DNA from: Methylomonas sp.
GTDB lineage: Bacteria; Pseudomonadota; Gammaproteobacteria; Methylococcales; Methylomonadaceae
Length of the DNA: 9,894 bases
Assembly: GCA_028688235.1 (NCBI GenBank)
Contig: JAQTYP010000093.1
Location: 1 to 9,894, forward strand
Reading direction: 5' to 3'
The translations under genes and the position numbers were made by a program. Under the pieces are notes generated by a model, which saw only the letters and a list, made by a program, of their open reading frames with translations, made no database searches and had not been told where the DNA came from. Below, piece by piece: positions 1 through 6,422 of the stretch. Positions within the stretch are counted from its first letter, which is position 1, and each line of letters opens with the position of its first letter.

Positions 1-156
1 CCCACCGCACGCTGGGTATTCCGCTTCTTTACCGGTATCCATGTGTTGACTCTCGGCACGATGCAGACTCTGGTCCTCAACTGCAATGAACACCACAAAA
101 GGCTACTGGAAGCTTTAGGGTCAAACTATGTAGCGTTATATGCGGATTCTGGATGA
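1..156 (+). CDS. C-terminal end of an IS1634-like (IS4 superfamily) transposase, partial
   Basis: The frame is open from the first base to a TGA at 154-156 and encodes 51 residues beginning PTARWVFRFFTGIHVL and containing TLVLNCNEHHKRLLEALG. The TARWVF...GIHVL and LVLN.....LL..LG patterns are what I know from the extreme C-terminus of IS1634-family DDE transposases. These enzymes catalyse cut-and-paste movement of their element. The start and catalytic core lie upstream of the window, so whether the copy is intact cannot be judged. The element's right end should lie shortly after the stop, within about 157-245, but I could not identify its terminal repeat. The gene points towards the 3' end of the rtcR transcription unit on the other strand, so the insertion sits beyond the repair locus and probably does not disrupt it. 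The family call rests on remembered motifs only. Confidence 0.7.
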   Translation, partial: PTARWVFRFFTGIHVLTLGTMQTLVLNCNEHHKRLLEALGSNYVALYADSG

Positions 157-245
157 TGGGGGTGCGGAATGTAGGTTGTAAACAATGATAGCCACTATTC
201 AGCGCTACGTTTCATCAAATCATCGAATTAACCCGCAGCTTGGCG

Positions 246-404
246 CTAAAGATTCCATAAAAATAAAACTTCCGGCTGCCTCATAGATTGAATGTCATCC
301 GGTAGTTGCTTGTCAGTCATTTCAAATTCAGTGTTTGTTTCCGGCCAGGTAAGCCGACGTAGTCGAGAGAGATAGGCGTAGAAGCTGCTGGTAATCATAG
401 TCAT
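246..404 (-). CDS. small hypothetical protein overlapping the rtcR stop codon
   Basis: A 52-codon frame starts with ATG at 404-402, so the rtcR stop (403-401) and this start share the sequence ATGA, the classic arrangement for translational coupling. It ends at TAG (248-246). The product starts MTMITSSFYAYLSRLRRLTW and continues with an acidic stretch, then LPDDIQSMRQPEVLFLWNL. It has no signal peptide or clear membrane helix. The N-terminal half is basic and could be an amphipathic helix, and the C-terminus is hydrophobic and aromatic. I do not recognise the family. It would be co-transcribed with rtcR and so might be a small accessory to RNA-repair control. Alternatively it could be the leftover of a longer gene cut by the insertion sequence next door, although it closes with its own stop. 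There is no strong ribosome binding site, which fits coupling. Confidence 0.45.
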   Translation of the reverse strand: MTMITSSFYAYLSRLRRLTWPETNTEFEMTDKQLPDDIQSMRQPEVLFLWNL

Positions 405-1996
405 GAGTTTTGCTTTATGCTTGACCAGCCTAAGTTAAAACGGCTTAGATATTTTCGCAGTCGGTCTGCATCGTTGGTGCTGCCTCGTTGGGTGCGGGAA
501 ACACCGAATAGCCGTCGACCGGCCTCAGAAAGAGTGGTGCATTCGCGACAGACTTCGACGACGGATTGCAACTGCATGCGATCGAACAAATCCAGTTCAT
601 CGAGTTGATTTTGGGGCAACAGATCGTTTAATGAATGGGGTTCCAGGTTATCCTGTTGTCCCCACAGCCGTTTCAATCGCTCGATTTCTTTATTCACCAA
701 ACCATTATCGATGCGTCCACCTTCGGCTAATGTTGCTAGACGCAATATCGATGCCCCAAGATCTCGAAAGTTTCCTGGCCATTTCGCAGCTGGCGACATA
801 GCAAACGTCAAATACTTTTGCCTTGCTTCTTTATTGAAGCTTATTTTGCGGCCCAACTCTGCTGATTGCTGACCGAGTAAATAATCGATGTTGGGTTCGA
901 TGTCTTCCGGTCGTCGCGCCAGTGGTGGAAGTTCATAGGTCCACAGGTTAATCCTGGCGAATAGGTCTTCCCGAAAACGTCCCGCTTGAACATCTTGTCG
1001 CAAGTCGCGGTGTGTGCCGGCAATTAATTGAAAGTCGCTGCTGACCAGCTTATCGCCACCAACAGGATAAAAGGTTTTTTCCTCGATGGCTTTCAGGAGC
1101 ATCGCCTGCTCATCCGATCCCAACTCACCGATTTCATCCAGGAACAATAAGCCTTGATGCGCGGTTTTCAATAACCCACCCCGATCTTGCATGGCGCCGG
1201 TAAACGCGCCCTTAACATGGCCGAATAGAGCCGATGCCGCGCCGTCGCCGCGTAAAGTCGCACAGTTGACCTCGACAAACGAACCGATGATCTGGTGGCG
1301 GGATTTTTTCAGTTCATAGACCCGTTTTGCCAGAAAAGATTTGCCGGCGCCTGTTGGTCCCATCAATAGCATCGGCGCCTTGGAGCGCACCGCGACATGT
1401 TCGATTTCACCAATCACTCGGTTAAACGAAGCATTACGAGTGGCGATGCCGGATTTAAGCAACGCGATCGCATCGGATTGTTCGCGGGCAAAGCGTTGGG
1501 CAATAGCGTCATACTGACTCAAATCCAGATCGATCAAAGCATAACTGCCTGGAGAACCCGCTGTTTGCCTGCGTGGCGGCGAAGTTTGCAATAACAAACC
1601 TGGAATGTAGTGTGCTTCTACCATTAAGAACAGGCAAATTTGCACGACATGGGTGCCGGTGGTGATGTGTATCCAGTAGTCTTCGGTTTCGGTGTCGAAC
1701 GGGTAATGCTTGGCAAAATCAAACAGCGTCGCGTAGACCTCGCCAAAATCCCAAGGATTGCCGATATTGATTTCGACCAGTGATACTTCGGTTTCCGGCG
1801 AAACGGCGGCGATGTCAGCCTGCAGTTGGGCCGCCAATTTTTGATGCTTGTCATCGTAGATTAACACCATGCGATGGATGAGCAGCTCTTCGTGCTGCAC
1901 GAGCGACACGGTAGGACGCCACTTTTCCCATCTTGACGGCGCTTTGCCGTTATCCAGCTGTGTGCCGACAAAGCCAATGACCACTTTTCGCTTCAT
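401..1996 (-). CDS. rtcR: RtcR, CARF-domain sigma-54-dependent activator of the RNA repair operon
   Basis: 531 residues, almost the length of E. coli RtcR (532), with clear similarity along the whole chain. Residues 1-185 form the RtcR-type CARF (CRISPR-associated Rossmann fold) sensor, including GFVGTQLD (8-15), NPWDFGEVYA (80-89) and ITTGTH (111-116). In studied homologues this domain responds to RNA ends from damaged RNA and releases the AAA+ domain. The AAA+ domain shows Walker A GPTGAGKS (213-220), the sigma-54 contact loop GAFTGA (263-268), Walker B LLFLDEIG (283-290), an arginine-finger region FREDLFARIN (341-350) and GNFRDL (408-413). The C-terminus (about 470-525) is a helix-turn-helix region ending NDADRLRKYLSRFNLGW. 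It is divergent from rsr-rtcBA, which it should activate from the shared 199-base intergenic region. The ATG at 1996 gives the N-terminus expected for the family. No key residue is missing. Confidence 0.97.
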   Translation of the reverse strand: MKRKVVIGFVGTQLDNGKAPSRWEKWRPTVSLVQHEELLIHRMVLIYDDKHQKLAAQLQADIAAVSPETEVSLVEINIGNPWDFGEVYATLFDFAKHYPFDTETEDYWIHITTGTHVVQICLFLMVEAHYIPGLLLQTSPPRRQTAGSPGSYALIDLDLSQYDAIAQRFAREQSDAIALLKSGIATRNASFNRVIGEIEHVAVRSKAPMLLMGPTGAGKSFLAKRVYELKKSRHQIIGSFVEVNCATLRGDGAASALFGHVKGAFTGAMQDRGGLLKTAHQGLLFLDEIGELGSDEQAMLLKAIEEKTFYPVGGDKLVSSDFQLIAGTHRDLRQDVQAGRFREDLFARINLWTYELPPLARRPEDIEPNIDYLLGQQSAELGRKISFNKEARQKYLTFAMSPAAKWPGNFRDLGASILRLATLAEGGRIDNGLVNKEIERLKRLWGQQDNLEPHSLNDLLPQNQLDELDLFDRMQLQSVVEVCRECTTLSEAGRRLFGVSRTQRGSTNDADRLRKYLSRFNLGWSSIKQNS

Positions 1997-2037
1997 GATA
2001 TTTAAATCTAAATGTGTATAAATCAGGATATAAATTG

Positions 2038-2043
2038 ATTATA
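2038..2043 (-). promoter_or_regulatory. probable sigma-70 -10 box of rtcR
   Basis: The minus strand reads TATAAT exactly, 41 bases before the rtcR ATG, which places a start near 2031. No good -35 hexamer is present at 16-18 bases spacing, so the promoter is probably weak or helped by a regulator. The ATGAT repeats at 2052-2085 cover the place where the -35 should lie. This suggests that RtcR bound to its operator could limit its own synthesis. That is inference. Confidence 0.5.
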
Positions 2044-2051
2044 GCAACGTA

Positions 2052-2085
2052 ATGATCGTTGACTGACCATCATGATTAGAATGAT
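2052..2085. promoter_or_regulatory. candidate RtcR upstream activator site (ATGAT/ATCAT repeat cluster)
   Basis: ATGAT-N-GT at 2052-2059 is mirrored by AC-N-ATCAT at 2066-2073, an imperfect inverted repeat over 22 bases. It is followed by a perfect ATCATGAT palindrome (2069-2076) and another ATGAT at 2081-2085. The cluster lies 82-115 bases before the predicted sigma-54 transcription start, the usual distance for an enhancer-binding activator. It is also the only obvious repeated sequence between rtcR and rsr. The assignment to RtcR is inferred from position. The real operator could be only part of this cluster. Confidence 0.45.
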
Positions 2086-2140
2086 CAAATATCACCTAAA
2101 AACATAGCGTTATAAGTTACTCCTTGGCTTTCATTTGTTT

Positions 2141-2156
2141 TGGCACGGCTTTCGCA
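2141..2156 (+). promoter_or_regulatory. sigma-54 (-24/-12) promoter of the rsr-rtcBA operon
   Basis: TGGCACG-N4-TCGCA differs from the consensus TGGCACR-N4-TTGCA at one base only. The GG (2142-2143) and GC (2154-2155) elements are spaced exactly 12 bases apart. Transcription should start near 2167. The divergent neighbour is a sigma-54 activator of precisely this operon type, which strengthens the call. Its position also rules out the longer reading of rsr starting at 2124, because that start would lie upstream of the promoter. Confidence 0.88.
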
Positions 2157-2195
2157 ATGATAGTAATGAATGTTGATGACGAGAGGACAAGTCAA

Positions 2196-3749
2196 ATGGC
2201 CAACACGCAAATATTTCAAAGCAATCGAGGCGCACTATTGCCGCATACTGACAAGTTGAATGAAGAATACGCGGCGGCTTATGCCTTCGATGACCGCCAC
2301 CTTTTAGCGCAATATGCCGCTACCGGCTGTTTGAATTCGACGTTTTACGCGGATGCCAGCCTGCAACTGCAAACCCTGCTGGATACCGCCAAAAACGTTG
2401 AACCTAGTTTTATCGCTAAAACTGCGGTGTATTGCCGCGAAAAAGGTTTCATGAAAGACACGCCCGCACTGTTGACGGCGGTTTTGACGCAACGAGGCCA
2501 GGACTATTTGCCTGCTGTGTTTCCGCGCGTGATTGGTAACGGCAAGATGCTTCGCAACGTTGTACAGATTCTGCGTAGCGGCGCCGTGGGACGGAAATCA
2601 TTGGGTACGCGGCCGAAGAAATTGGTCCAGCACTGGTTGAATAGTGCGTCGGAGCGGGAGTTGTTGAGTGCTGCGATCGGTACCCAACCTTCATTGGCCG
2701 ACATTATCAAAATGGTCCATCCAAAACCGTCTGAGAGTTGGCGGGAAGCATTCTTTGCTTGGGTGATCGATAAGCCTTATGACGGGGAGCAACTGCCGCC
2801 ATTGACGAAAGCCTTTGAAGCTTATAAGCGCGATCCGAGCGGCCTAGTACCGGATGTGCCGTTTCAATTATTGACGGCGTTGCCACGGGATACTGCCCAA
2901 TGGACGCAAATCGCACTGAATGCCAGTTGGCAGATGCTGCGCATGAATTTGAATACCTTTGCCCGGCATGGCGTGTTCGATGATAGTCAGGTGGTCAGCG
3001 TATTGGCCGCAAAGTTGCGTAATCCAGAGGCGATTGCCAAAGCCAGGGTAATTCCGTACCAATTGCTGTCGGCCTACAAAGCCGCTGGGGAAGCATTGCC
3101 GTCTGAACTGGCCAATGCTTTGCAAGACGCGCTGGAGATTTCGTTGGCCAACGTACCGGAGTTGGCGGGCAAAGTAGTGGTTTGTCCTGATGTGTCGGGT
3201 TCAATGAGTTCGTCTGTGACCGGTGCACGGGGTTCTGCCACCAGTTCTGTGCGTTGCATTGACGTCGCGGCGTTAATGGCGGCGGCACTGCTGCGGAAAA
3301 ATTCGCAAACACGGGTTTTGGCATTTGAGAACGATGTCGTGGATATGGTCTTGAATTCGCGTGATTCGCTGATGACTAATGCGCAGAAACTGGCGGCCAT
3401 TGGCGGTGGCGGAACCAATTGCAGTGCGCCGTTACGTCGGTTGAACCGAACTAAAACGGATGCCGATCTGGTGATATTCGTGTCGGATAACCAATCCTGG
3501 GTGGATGATAAAGGCCATGGGGCGACGGCAATGATGCAAGAGTGGGCCTTGTTTAAAAAGCGAAATCCAAAGGCCAAATTGGTTTGCCTGGATATCCAGC
3601 CTTATCGGACAACCCAAGCGGCGGAACGTCAGGATATCTTGAATATCGGCGGTTTTTCGGATGCCGTGTTTTCGATTATCGCGGCGTTTGCCAAGGACGA
3701 ATTAACGCCAGCACATTGGGTGGATGTCATAGAAGACACCGTTTTATAA
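2196..3749 (+). CDS. rsr: Rsr, Ro60-family TROVE / vWA RNA-binding protein
   Basis: 517 residues, typical for bacterial Ro60 orthologues. Residues about 15-320 form the TROVE HEAT-repeat ring that holds Y RNAs on its outer face and misfolded RNA ends in its cavity. Residues about 326-505 form the vWA domain. Its metal-dependent adhesion site is intact: D332, S334 and S336 in DVSGSMS, T407 in GGGGTN, and D431 in FVSDNQ. In studied bacteria Rsr works with Y RNAs and exoribonucleases in RNA decay and stress survival. I chose the ATG at 2196 because it follows GAGAGGA (2181-2187), lies about 30 bases after the predicted sigma-54 start, and gives MANTQIF. An in-frame ATG at 2124 precedes the promoter and is discarded. 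It is the first gene of the operon, followed directly by its predicted RNA partners and rtcBA. Confidence 0.95.
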   Translation: MANTQIFQSNRGALLPHTDKLNEEYAAAYAFDDRHLLAQYAATGCLNSTFYADASLQLQTLLDTAKNVEPSFIAKTAVYCREKGFMKDTPALLTAVLTQRGQDYLPAVFPRVIGNGKMLRNVVQILRSGAVGRKSLGTRPKKLVQHWLNSASERELLSAAIGTQPSLADIIKMVHPKPSESWREAFFAWVIDKPYDGEQLPPLTKAFEAYKRDPSGLVPDVPFQLLTALPRDTAQWTQIALNASWQMLRMNLNTFARHGVFDDSQVVSVLAAKLRNPEAIAKARVIPYQLLSAYKAAGEALPSELANALQDALEISLANVPELAGKVVVCPDVSGSMSSSVTGARGSATSSVRCIDVAALMAAALLRKNSQTRVLAFENDVVDMVLNSRDSLMTNAQKLAAIGGGGTNCSAPLRRLNRTKTDADLVIFVSDNQSWVDDKGHGATAMMQEWALFKKRNPKAKLVCLDIQPYRTTQAAERQDILNIGGFSDAVFSIIAAFAKDELTPAHWVDVIEDTVL

Positions 3750-3756
3750 CGATTTT

Positions 3757-3851
3757 GTGAAGCGCTCGCGAATGCTGTTGTGATTACATCGATTGCAACT
3801 CGTACCCAGATCACAGCGATTCTTGTCGCGGCGCTTCACGCCCTATTTTTT
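3757..3851 (+). ncRNA. Y RNA-like element A (no tRNA mimic)
   Basis: GTGAAGCGC (3757-3765) pairs perfectly with GCGCTTCAC (3831-3839). After a single bulged T (3766), CGCGA (3767-3771) pairs with TCGCG (3826-3830), giving a 14-bp closing helix. The internal loop has ATGC on the 5' side and CTTG on the 3' side, both shared with elements B and C. A second helix pairs GCT and GTGAT (3774-3776, 3780-3784) with ATCAC-AGC (3810-3817) around a 3-base bulge. The terminal region has the shared GATTACATCG (3782-3791) and only a tiny T-arm-like hairpin, CGA-TTGCAAC-TCG (3790-3802). Six T follow at 3846-3851. It begins 8 bases after the rsr stop. Similar position and form to bacterial Y RNAs in rsr-rtcBA operons support the call. 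The exact ends are inferred. Confidence 0.7.
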
Positions 3852-3981
3852 ACGCTGAATGCGGGTGTGATTACATGGTAGAAGCGGCGGAAACTTTCCG
3901 TAGTTCCTGGTTCAAGTCCAGGTCGGCCAGACGGCCGGTAGCTAAATAAATCATCGCACCCAAACTTGTCAGCGGTTTTTT
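3852..3981 (+). ncRNA. Y RNA-like element B with degenerate permuted tRNA mimic
   Basis: The closing helix is CGCTGA (3853-3858) with TCAGCG (3969-3974), where A and C have CGCGA/TCGCG, so both strands changed together. ATGC and CTTG again face each other in the internal loop. The second helix is GGGTGTGAT (3863-3871) with ATCGCACCC (3953-3961), one G-U pair. Inside, a perfect T arm CCTGG-TTCAAGT-CCAGG (3906-3922) is followed directly by an acceptor-like hairpin CGGCC-AGAC-GGCCG (3924-3937) and then by TAGCT, where a D arm would start. No clear D stem forms. An extra small hairpin, CGGAA-ACT-TTCCG, lies before the T arm. It ends with six T (3976-3981) right after the closing helix, which looks like an intrinsic terminator. 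Confidence 0.78.
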
Positions 3982-4104
3982 AGTTAAACGCGAATGCAGT
4001 TAAGACTACATCGTGTCGCCGGTTCGAATCCGGCCTTGCCAAGGCAAGTAGCTCAGATGGTAGAGCAGATATGTCCTGACGATCACTTGTCGCGTGACTT
4101 AACT
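3982..4104 (+). ncRNA. yrlA: YrlA-type Y RNA, element C, with circularly permuted tRNA mimic
   Basis: The closing stem pairs AGTTAA + ACGCGA (3982-3993) with TCGCGT (4090-4095), a GAC bulge, and TTAACT (4099-4104). ATGC/CTTG face each other in the internal loop. GTTAAGAC (3999-4006) pairs with GTCCTGAC (4073-4080) with one mismatch and one G-U. The mimic then reads T arm GCCGG-TTCGAAT-CCGGC (4018-4034), acceptor strands CTTGCC/GGCAAG joined by AA (4035-4048), and D arm GCTC-AGATGGTA-GAGC (4051-4066). The order is permuted relative to a real tRNA: the helix to the Ro-binding stem sits where the anticodon arm would be. This is the arrangement known for Salmonella YrlA. There is no terminator after it, so it is probably cut out of the rsr-rtcBA transcript. 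The rtcB start is 19 bases downstream. Confidence 0.87.
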
Positions 4105-4122
4105 CAATTTGGAAGCAAGACC

Positions 4123-5337
4123 ATGGAAAATTTCGAAGTAATGCAAAATGGCAACGGCAAGCCTGTCAAAATGTGGACCAGAGGTGTCCCTGTCGAAGAC
4201 TCGGCCAAAGCTCAGTTACAAAACATCGCCCAGCTGCCCTTCATTTATAAGCATGTTGCGGTGATGCCGGATGTGCATCTGGGTAAAGGCTCAACGATTG
4301 GGAGCGTGATTCCGACGCTGGGCGCCATTATTCCGGCCGCTGTGGGGGTGGATATCGGTTGCGGTATGATCGCGGCTCGAACCAGTTTAACCGCCGACGA
4401 TTTGCCGGATAATTTACAGGGTTGGCGTTCGGCTATTGAAAAGGCCGTACCACATGGATTGACCTTCAAAGGGCGTGATAAAGGATCGTGGGAAAATCCG
4501 CCGAGTCACGTTGATGCTGCCTGGGCCGAGTTATTACCGAAATTTGAAAGCTTGACCACCAAGTATCCGCGCTTAAAGAACACTAACAACCATAAGCACC
4601 TCGGAACGTTGGGAACGGGTAACCACTTCATCGAAGTCTGTCTGGATGAAGTCAGCCGCGTGTGGTTCATGCTGCATTCCGGTTCTCGTGGCGTAGGAAA
4701 TGCCATTGGCACTCACTTCATCGAACTGGCGAAAAAAGACATGCAGCGGTTTTTCATCAACTTGCCGGACAAAGACTTGGCCTACTTCCCTGAAGGCACT
4801 GATCATTTTATCGACTATGTGCGCGCCGTGAGCTGGGCGCAAGATTTCGCACAGAGAAATCGGGCACTGATGATGCAGAATGTGATCACAGCGATTCAAA
4901 AGTTGATGCCCAAGCCATTTACGGTCGATGAAGAAGCCGTCAACTGCCACCACAACTACGTGCAGCGCGAACACCACTTTGGTACGAATGTCTTGGTGAC
5001 TCGCAAAGGCGCGGTAGCCGCATGGCCAGGGCAAATGGGAATCATCCCAGGCTCCATGGGGGCAAAATCTTATATCGTGCGAGGTAAAGGCGAGCCAGAG
5101 GCTTTCTGCTCCTGTAGCCATGGTGCAGGTCGGGTCATGTCCAGAAACGAAGCCAAGCGCCGCTTTACGGTGGACGATCAGATTCAGGCGACGCAAGGCG
5201 TGGAATGTCGGAAAGATGCCGAGGTCATCGATGAGATTCCGATGGCATATAAAGACATTGATGCGGTCATGCGGGCGCAATCTGATCTCGTGGAAATCGT
5301 GCATACCTTGAAACAAGTGGTGTGCGTCAAAGGCTAA
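4123..5337 (+). CDS. rtcB: RtcB, GTP-dependent RNA ligase
   Basis: 404 residues against 408 in E. coli, colinear with that enzyme throughout. RtcB joins RNA 2',3'-cyclic or 3'-phosphate ends to 5'-OH ends using GTP and Mn2+, and so reseals tRNA and rRNA cut by ribotoxins. Metal ligands and active-site motifs are intact: D77 and C80 in DIGCGM, H168 in GTGNHF, H185 in LHSGSRG, NCHHNYV (274-280), and the guanylylated histidine H333 in CSCSHGAGR (330-337), matching H337 of E. coli. I chose the ATG at 4123 because it follows GGAAG (4111-4115) and gives the usual N-terminus MENFEVM. The in-frame ATG at 3994 would run through Y RNA element C and is rejected. rtcA follows after 46 bases in the same operon. 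Confidence 0.97.
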   Translation: MENFEVMQNGNGKPVKMWTRGVPVEDSAKAQLQNIAQLPFIYKHVAVMPDVHLGKGSTIGSVIPTLGAIIPAAVGVDIGCGMIAARTSLTADDLPDNLQGWRSAIEKAVPHGLTFKGRDKGSWENPPSHVDAAWAELLPKFESLTTKYPRLKNTNNHKHLGTLGTGNHFIEVCLDEVSRVWFMLHSGSRGVGNAIGTHFIELAKKDMQRFFINLPDKDLAYFPEGTDHFIDYVRAVSWAQDFAQRNRALMMQNVITAIQKLMPKPFTVDEEAVNCHHNYVQREHHFGTNVLVTRKGAVAAWPGQMGIIPGSMGAKSYIVRGKGEPEAFCSCSHGAGRVMSRNEAKRRFTVDDQIQATQGVECRKDAEVIDEIPMAYKDIDAVMRAQSDLVEIVHTLKQVVCVKG

Positions 5338-5342
5338 TCACA

Positions 5343-5368
5343 GCAGTTTAGGGTCTACCTGAAACTGC
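5343..5368 (+). other. hairpin in the rtcB-rtcA gap
   Basis: GCAGTTT (5343-5349) pairs with AAACTGC (5362-5368), extended by AGG/CCT with one bulged G, around a five-base loop. That makes about 10 bp in a 46-base gap. There is no T run, so it is not an intrinsic terminator. It could be an RNA processing or stability element, or could control access to the rtcA start, which lies 15 bases downstream. Role unknown. Confidence 0.5.
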
Positions 5369-5383
5369 AATAACTGGAAAAAC

Positions 5384-6409
5384 GTGTTGATTGAATTGGA
5401 TGGCTCTCAAGGCGAGGGCGGCGGTCAAATTTTAAGGACCGCATTAACGTTATCGATGTGCACGGGGCAACCCATGCGCATCAGAAATATTCGGGCTAAA
5501 CGGAAAAATCCTGGCTTGATGCGGCAGCATCTCACGGCTGTGCAAGCGGCGGCTGCAATTTCCGGCGCTCAGGTCGACGGCGCACAGGTGGGCTCGACCG
5601 AGCTCCATTTTTCGCCAAGCAAAATTCAAGGTGGGGAGTACCGTTTCAGCATCGGCACAGCCGGCAGTTGTACATTGGTGTTGCAGACAATTTTGCCTGC
5701 ATTGTTGATGACCGATTCGGATAGCCACGTTACTTTAAGTGGTGGCACCCATAACCCGATGAGCCCGCCGTTTCACTTTCTGCAACGGGCCTTCGTACCC
5801 TTGCTGGAAAAAATGGGGGCTAAAGTGGAGCTGCAACTGAACCGATTTGGCTTTTATCCAGCCGGCGGTGGCGAAATAACCATGACGATTGCAGCCGGTA
5901 AACCATTGCAGCCTTTGCACCTAAAAAAGCGAGGCGAGCGAATTAACGCCTATGCGGAAAGTTTTTTTGCCGGTTTGCCGGCTCATATCGCCGAGCGTGA
6001 ATTGGCGATGGTCAAAAAACGGTTGGCTTGGGCTGATGATCAATTATTGGTGCGTGGCGTTGACCGGCACCAAGGCCCAGGTAATGCCGTGCTCATTACG
6101 TTAGAGTATGAGCACATGACTGAAGTGTTTACAGGTTTTGGCGAGAAAGGCGTTGCTGCGGAAGTGGTTGCCAATGGCGTCATCAAGCAAGCCTTGCGCT
6201 ATATGGCAAGTGAAGCGACAGCGGGGCATTTTCTTGCCGATCAACTATTGTTGCCGATGGCATTGGCGGGTGGCGGTTCTTTTGTCGCCACGGATTGGAG
6301 TCCACATGCGGAGACGAACGCCGACATTATTCAGCGATTCTTATTGATTGAAATCCAAACATTAGAAACATACAACGGGGACGTGTTAGTTCAATTGGCC
6401 GAAAAGTGA
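5384..6409 (+). CDS. rtcA: RtcA, RNA 3'-terminal phosphate cyclase
   Basis: 341 residues, the normal length for the family (E. coli 338). RtcA uses ATP to convert RNA 3'-phosphate (and 2'-phosphate) ends to 2',3'-cyclic phosphates, ends that RtcB can handle. The N-terminal signature GSQGEGGGQILR (7-18) is intact. GTAGSCTLVLQT (91-102) and FYPAGGGE (157-164) match the family. The adenylylated histidine is H308 in SPHAETN, in the same place as H309 of E. coli. LADQLLLPMALAG (284-296) is also strongly conserved. The start is GTG at 5384, preceded by TGGAAA (5375-5380); no better start exists, because the conserved LDGSQGEGGG begins only a few residues later. The frame closes at TGA (6407-6409). 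It is the last protein gene of the sigma-54 operon. Confidence 0.96.
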   Translation: MLIELDGSQGEGGGQILRTALTLSMCTGQPMRIRNIRAKRKNPGLMRQHLTAVQAAAAISGAQVDGAQVGSTELHFSPSKIQGGEYRFSIGTAGSCTLVLQTILPALLMTDSDSHVTLSGGTHNPMSPPFHFLQRAFVPLLEKMGAKVELQLNRFGFYPAGGGEITMTIAAGKPLQPLHLKKRGERINAYAESFFAGLPAHIAERELAMVKKRLAWADDQLLVRGVDRHQGPGNAVLITLEYEHMTEVFTGFGEKGVAAEVVANGVIKQALRYMASEATAGHFLADQLLLPMALAGGGSFVATDWSPHAETNADIIQRFLLIEIQTLETYNGDVLVQLAEK

Positions 6410-6422
6410 TTTACACCCAACT

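Noticed and set aside
390..404. lacZ-like start (MTMIT) of the small ORF
   Set aside because: The next residues do not match LacZ; the similarity is coincidental, and cloning vector sequence is not indicated.
2124..2195. N-terminal extension of rsr from the ATG at 2124
   Set aside because: It contains the sigma-54 promoter and lies upstream of the predicted transcript; 2196 has a ribosome binding site and the expected N-terminus.
3074..3577. 167-codon minus-strand ORF inside rsr
   Set aside because: It overlaps the vWA domain of rsr completely and has no family character; a shadow frame.
4018..4066. Ordinary tRNA gene
   Set aside because: T arm precedes the D arm, acceptor strands are joined by two bases, and there is no anticodon arm or 3' end; it is a permuted mimic.
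3994..4122. N-terminal extension of rtcB from the ATG at 3994
   Set aside because: It runs through Y RNA element C and gives residues not found in RtcB; 4123 fits E. coli RtcB.
4573..5316. 247-codon minus-strand ORF inside rtcB
   Set aside because: It is a mirror frame of the highly conserved rtcB coding sequence, histidine- and cysteine-rich by consequence.
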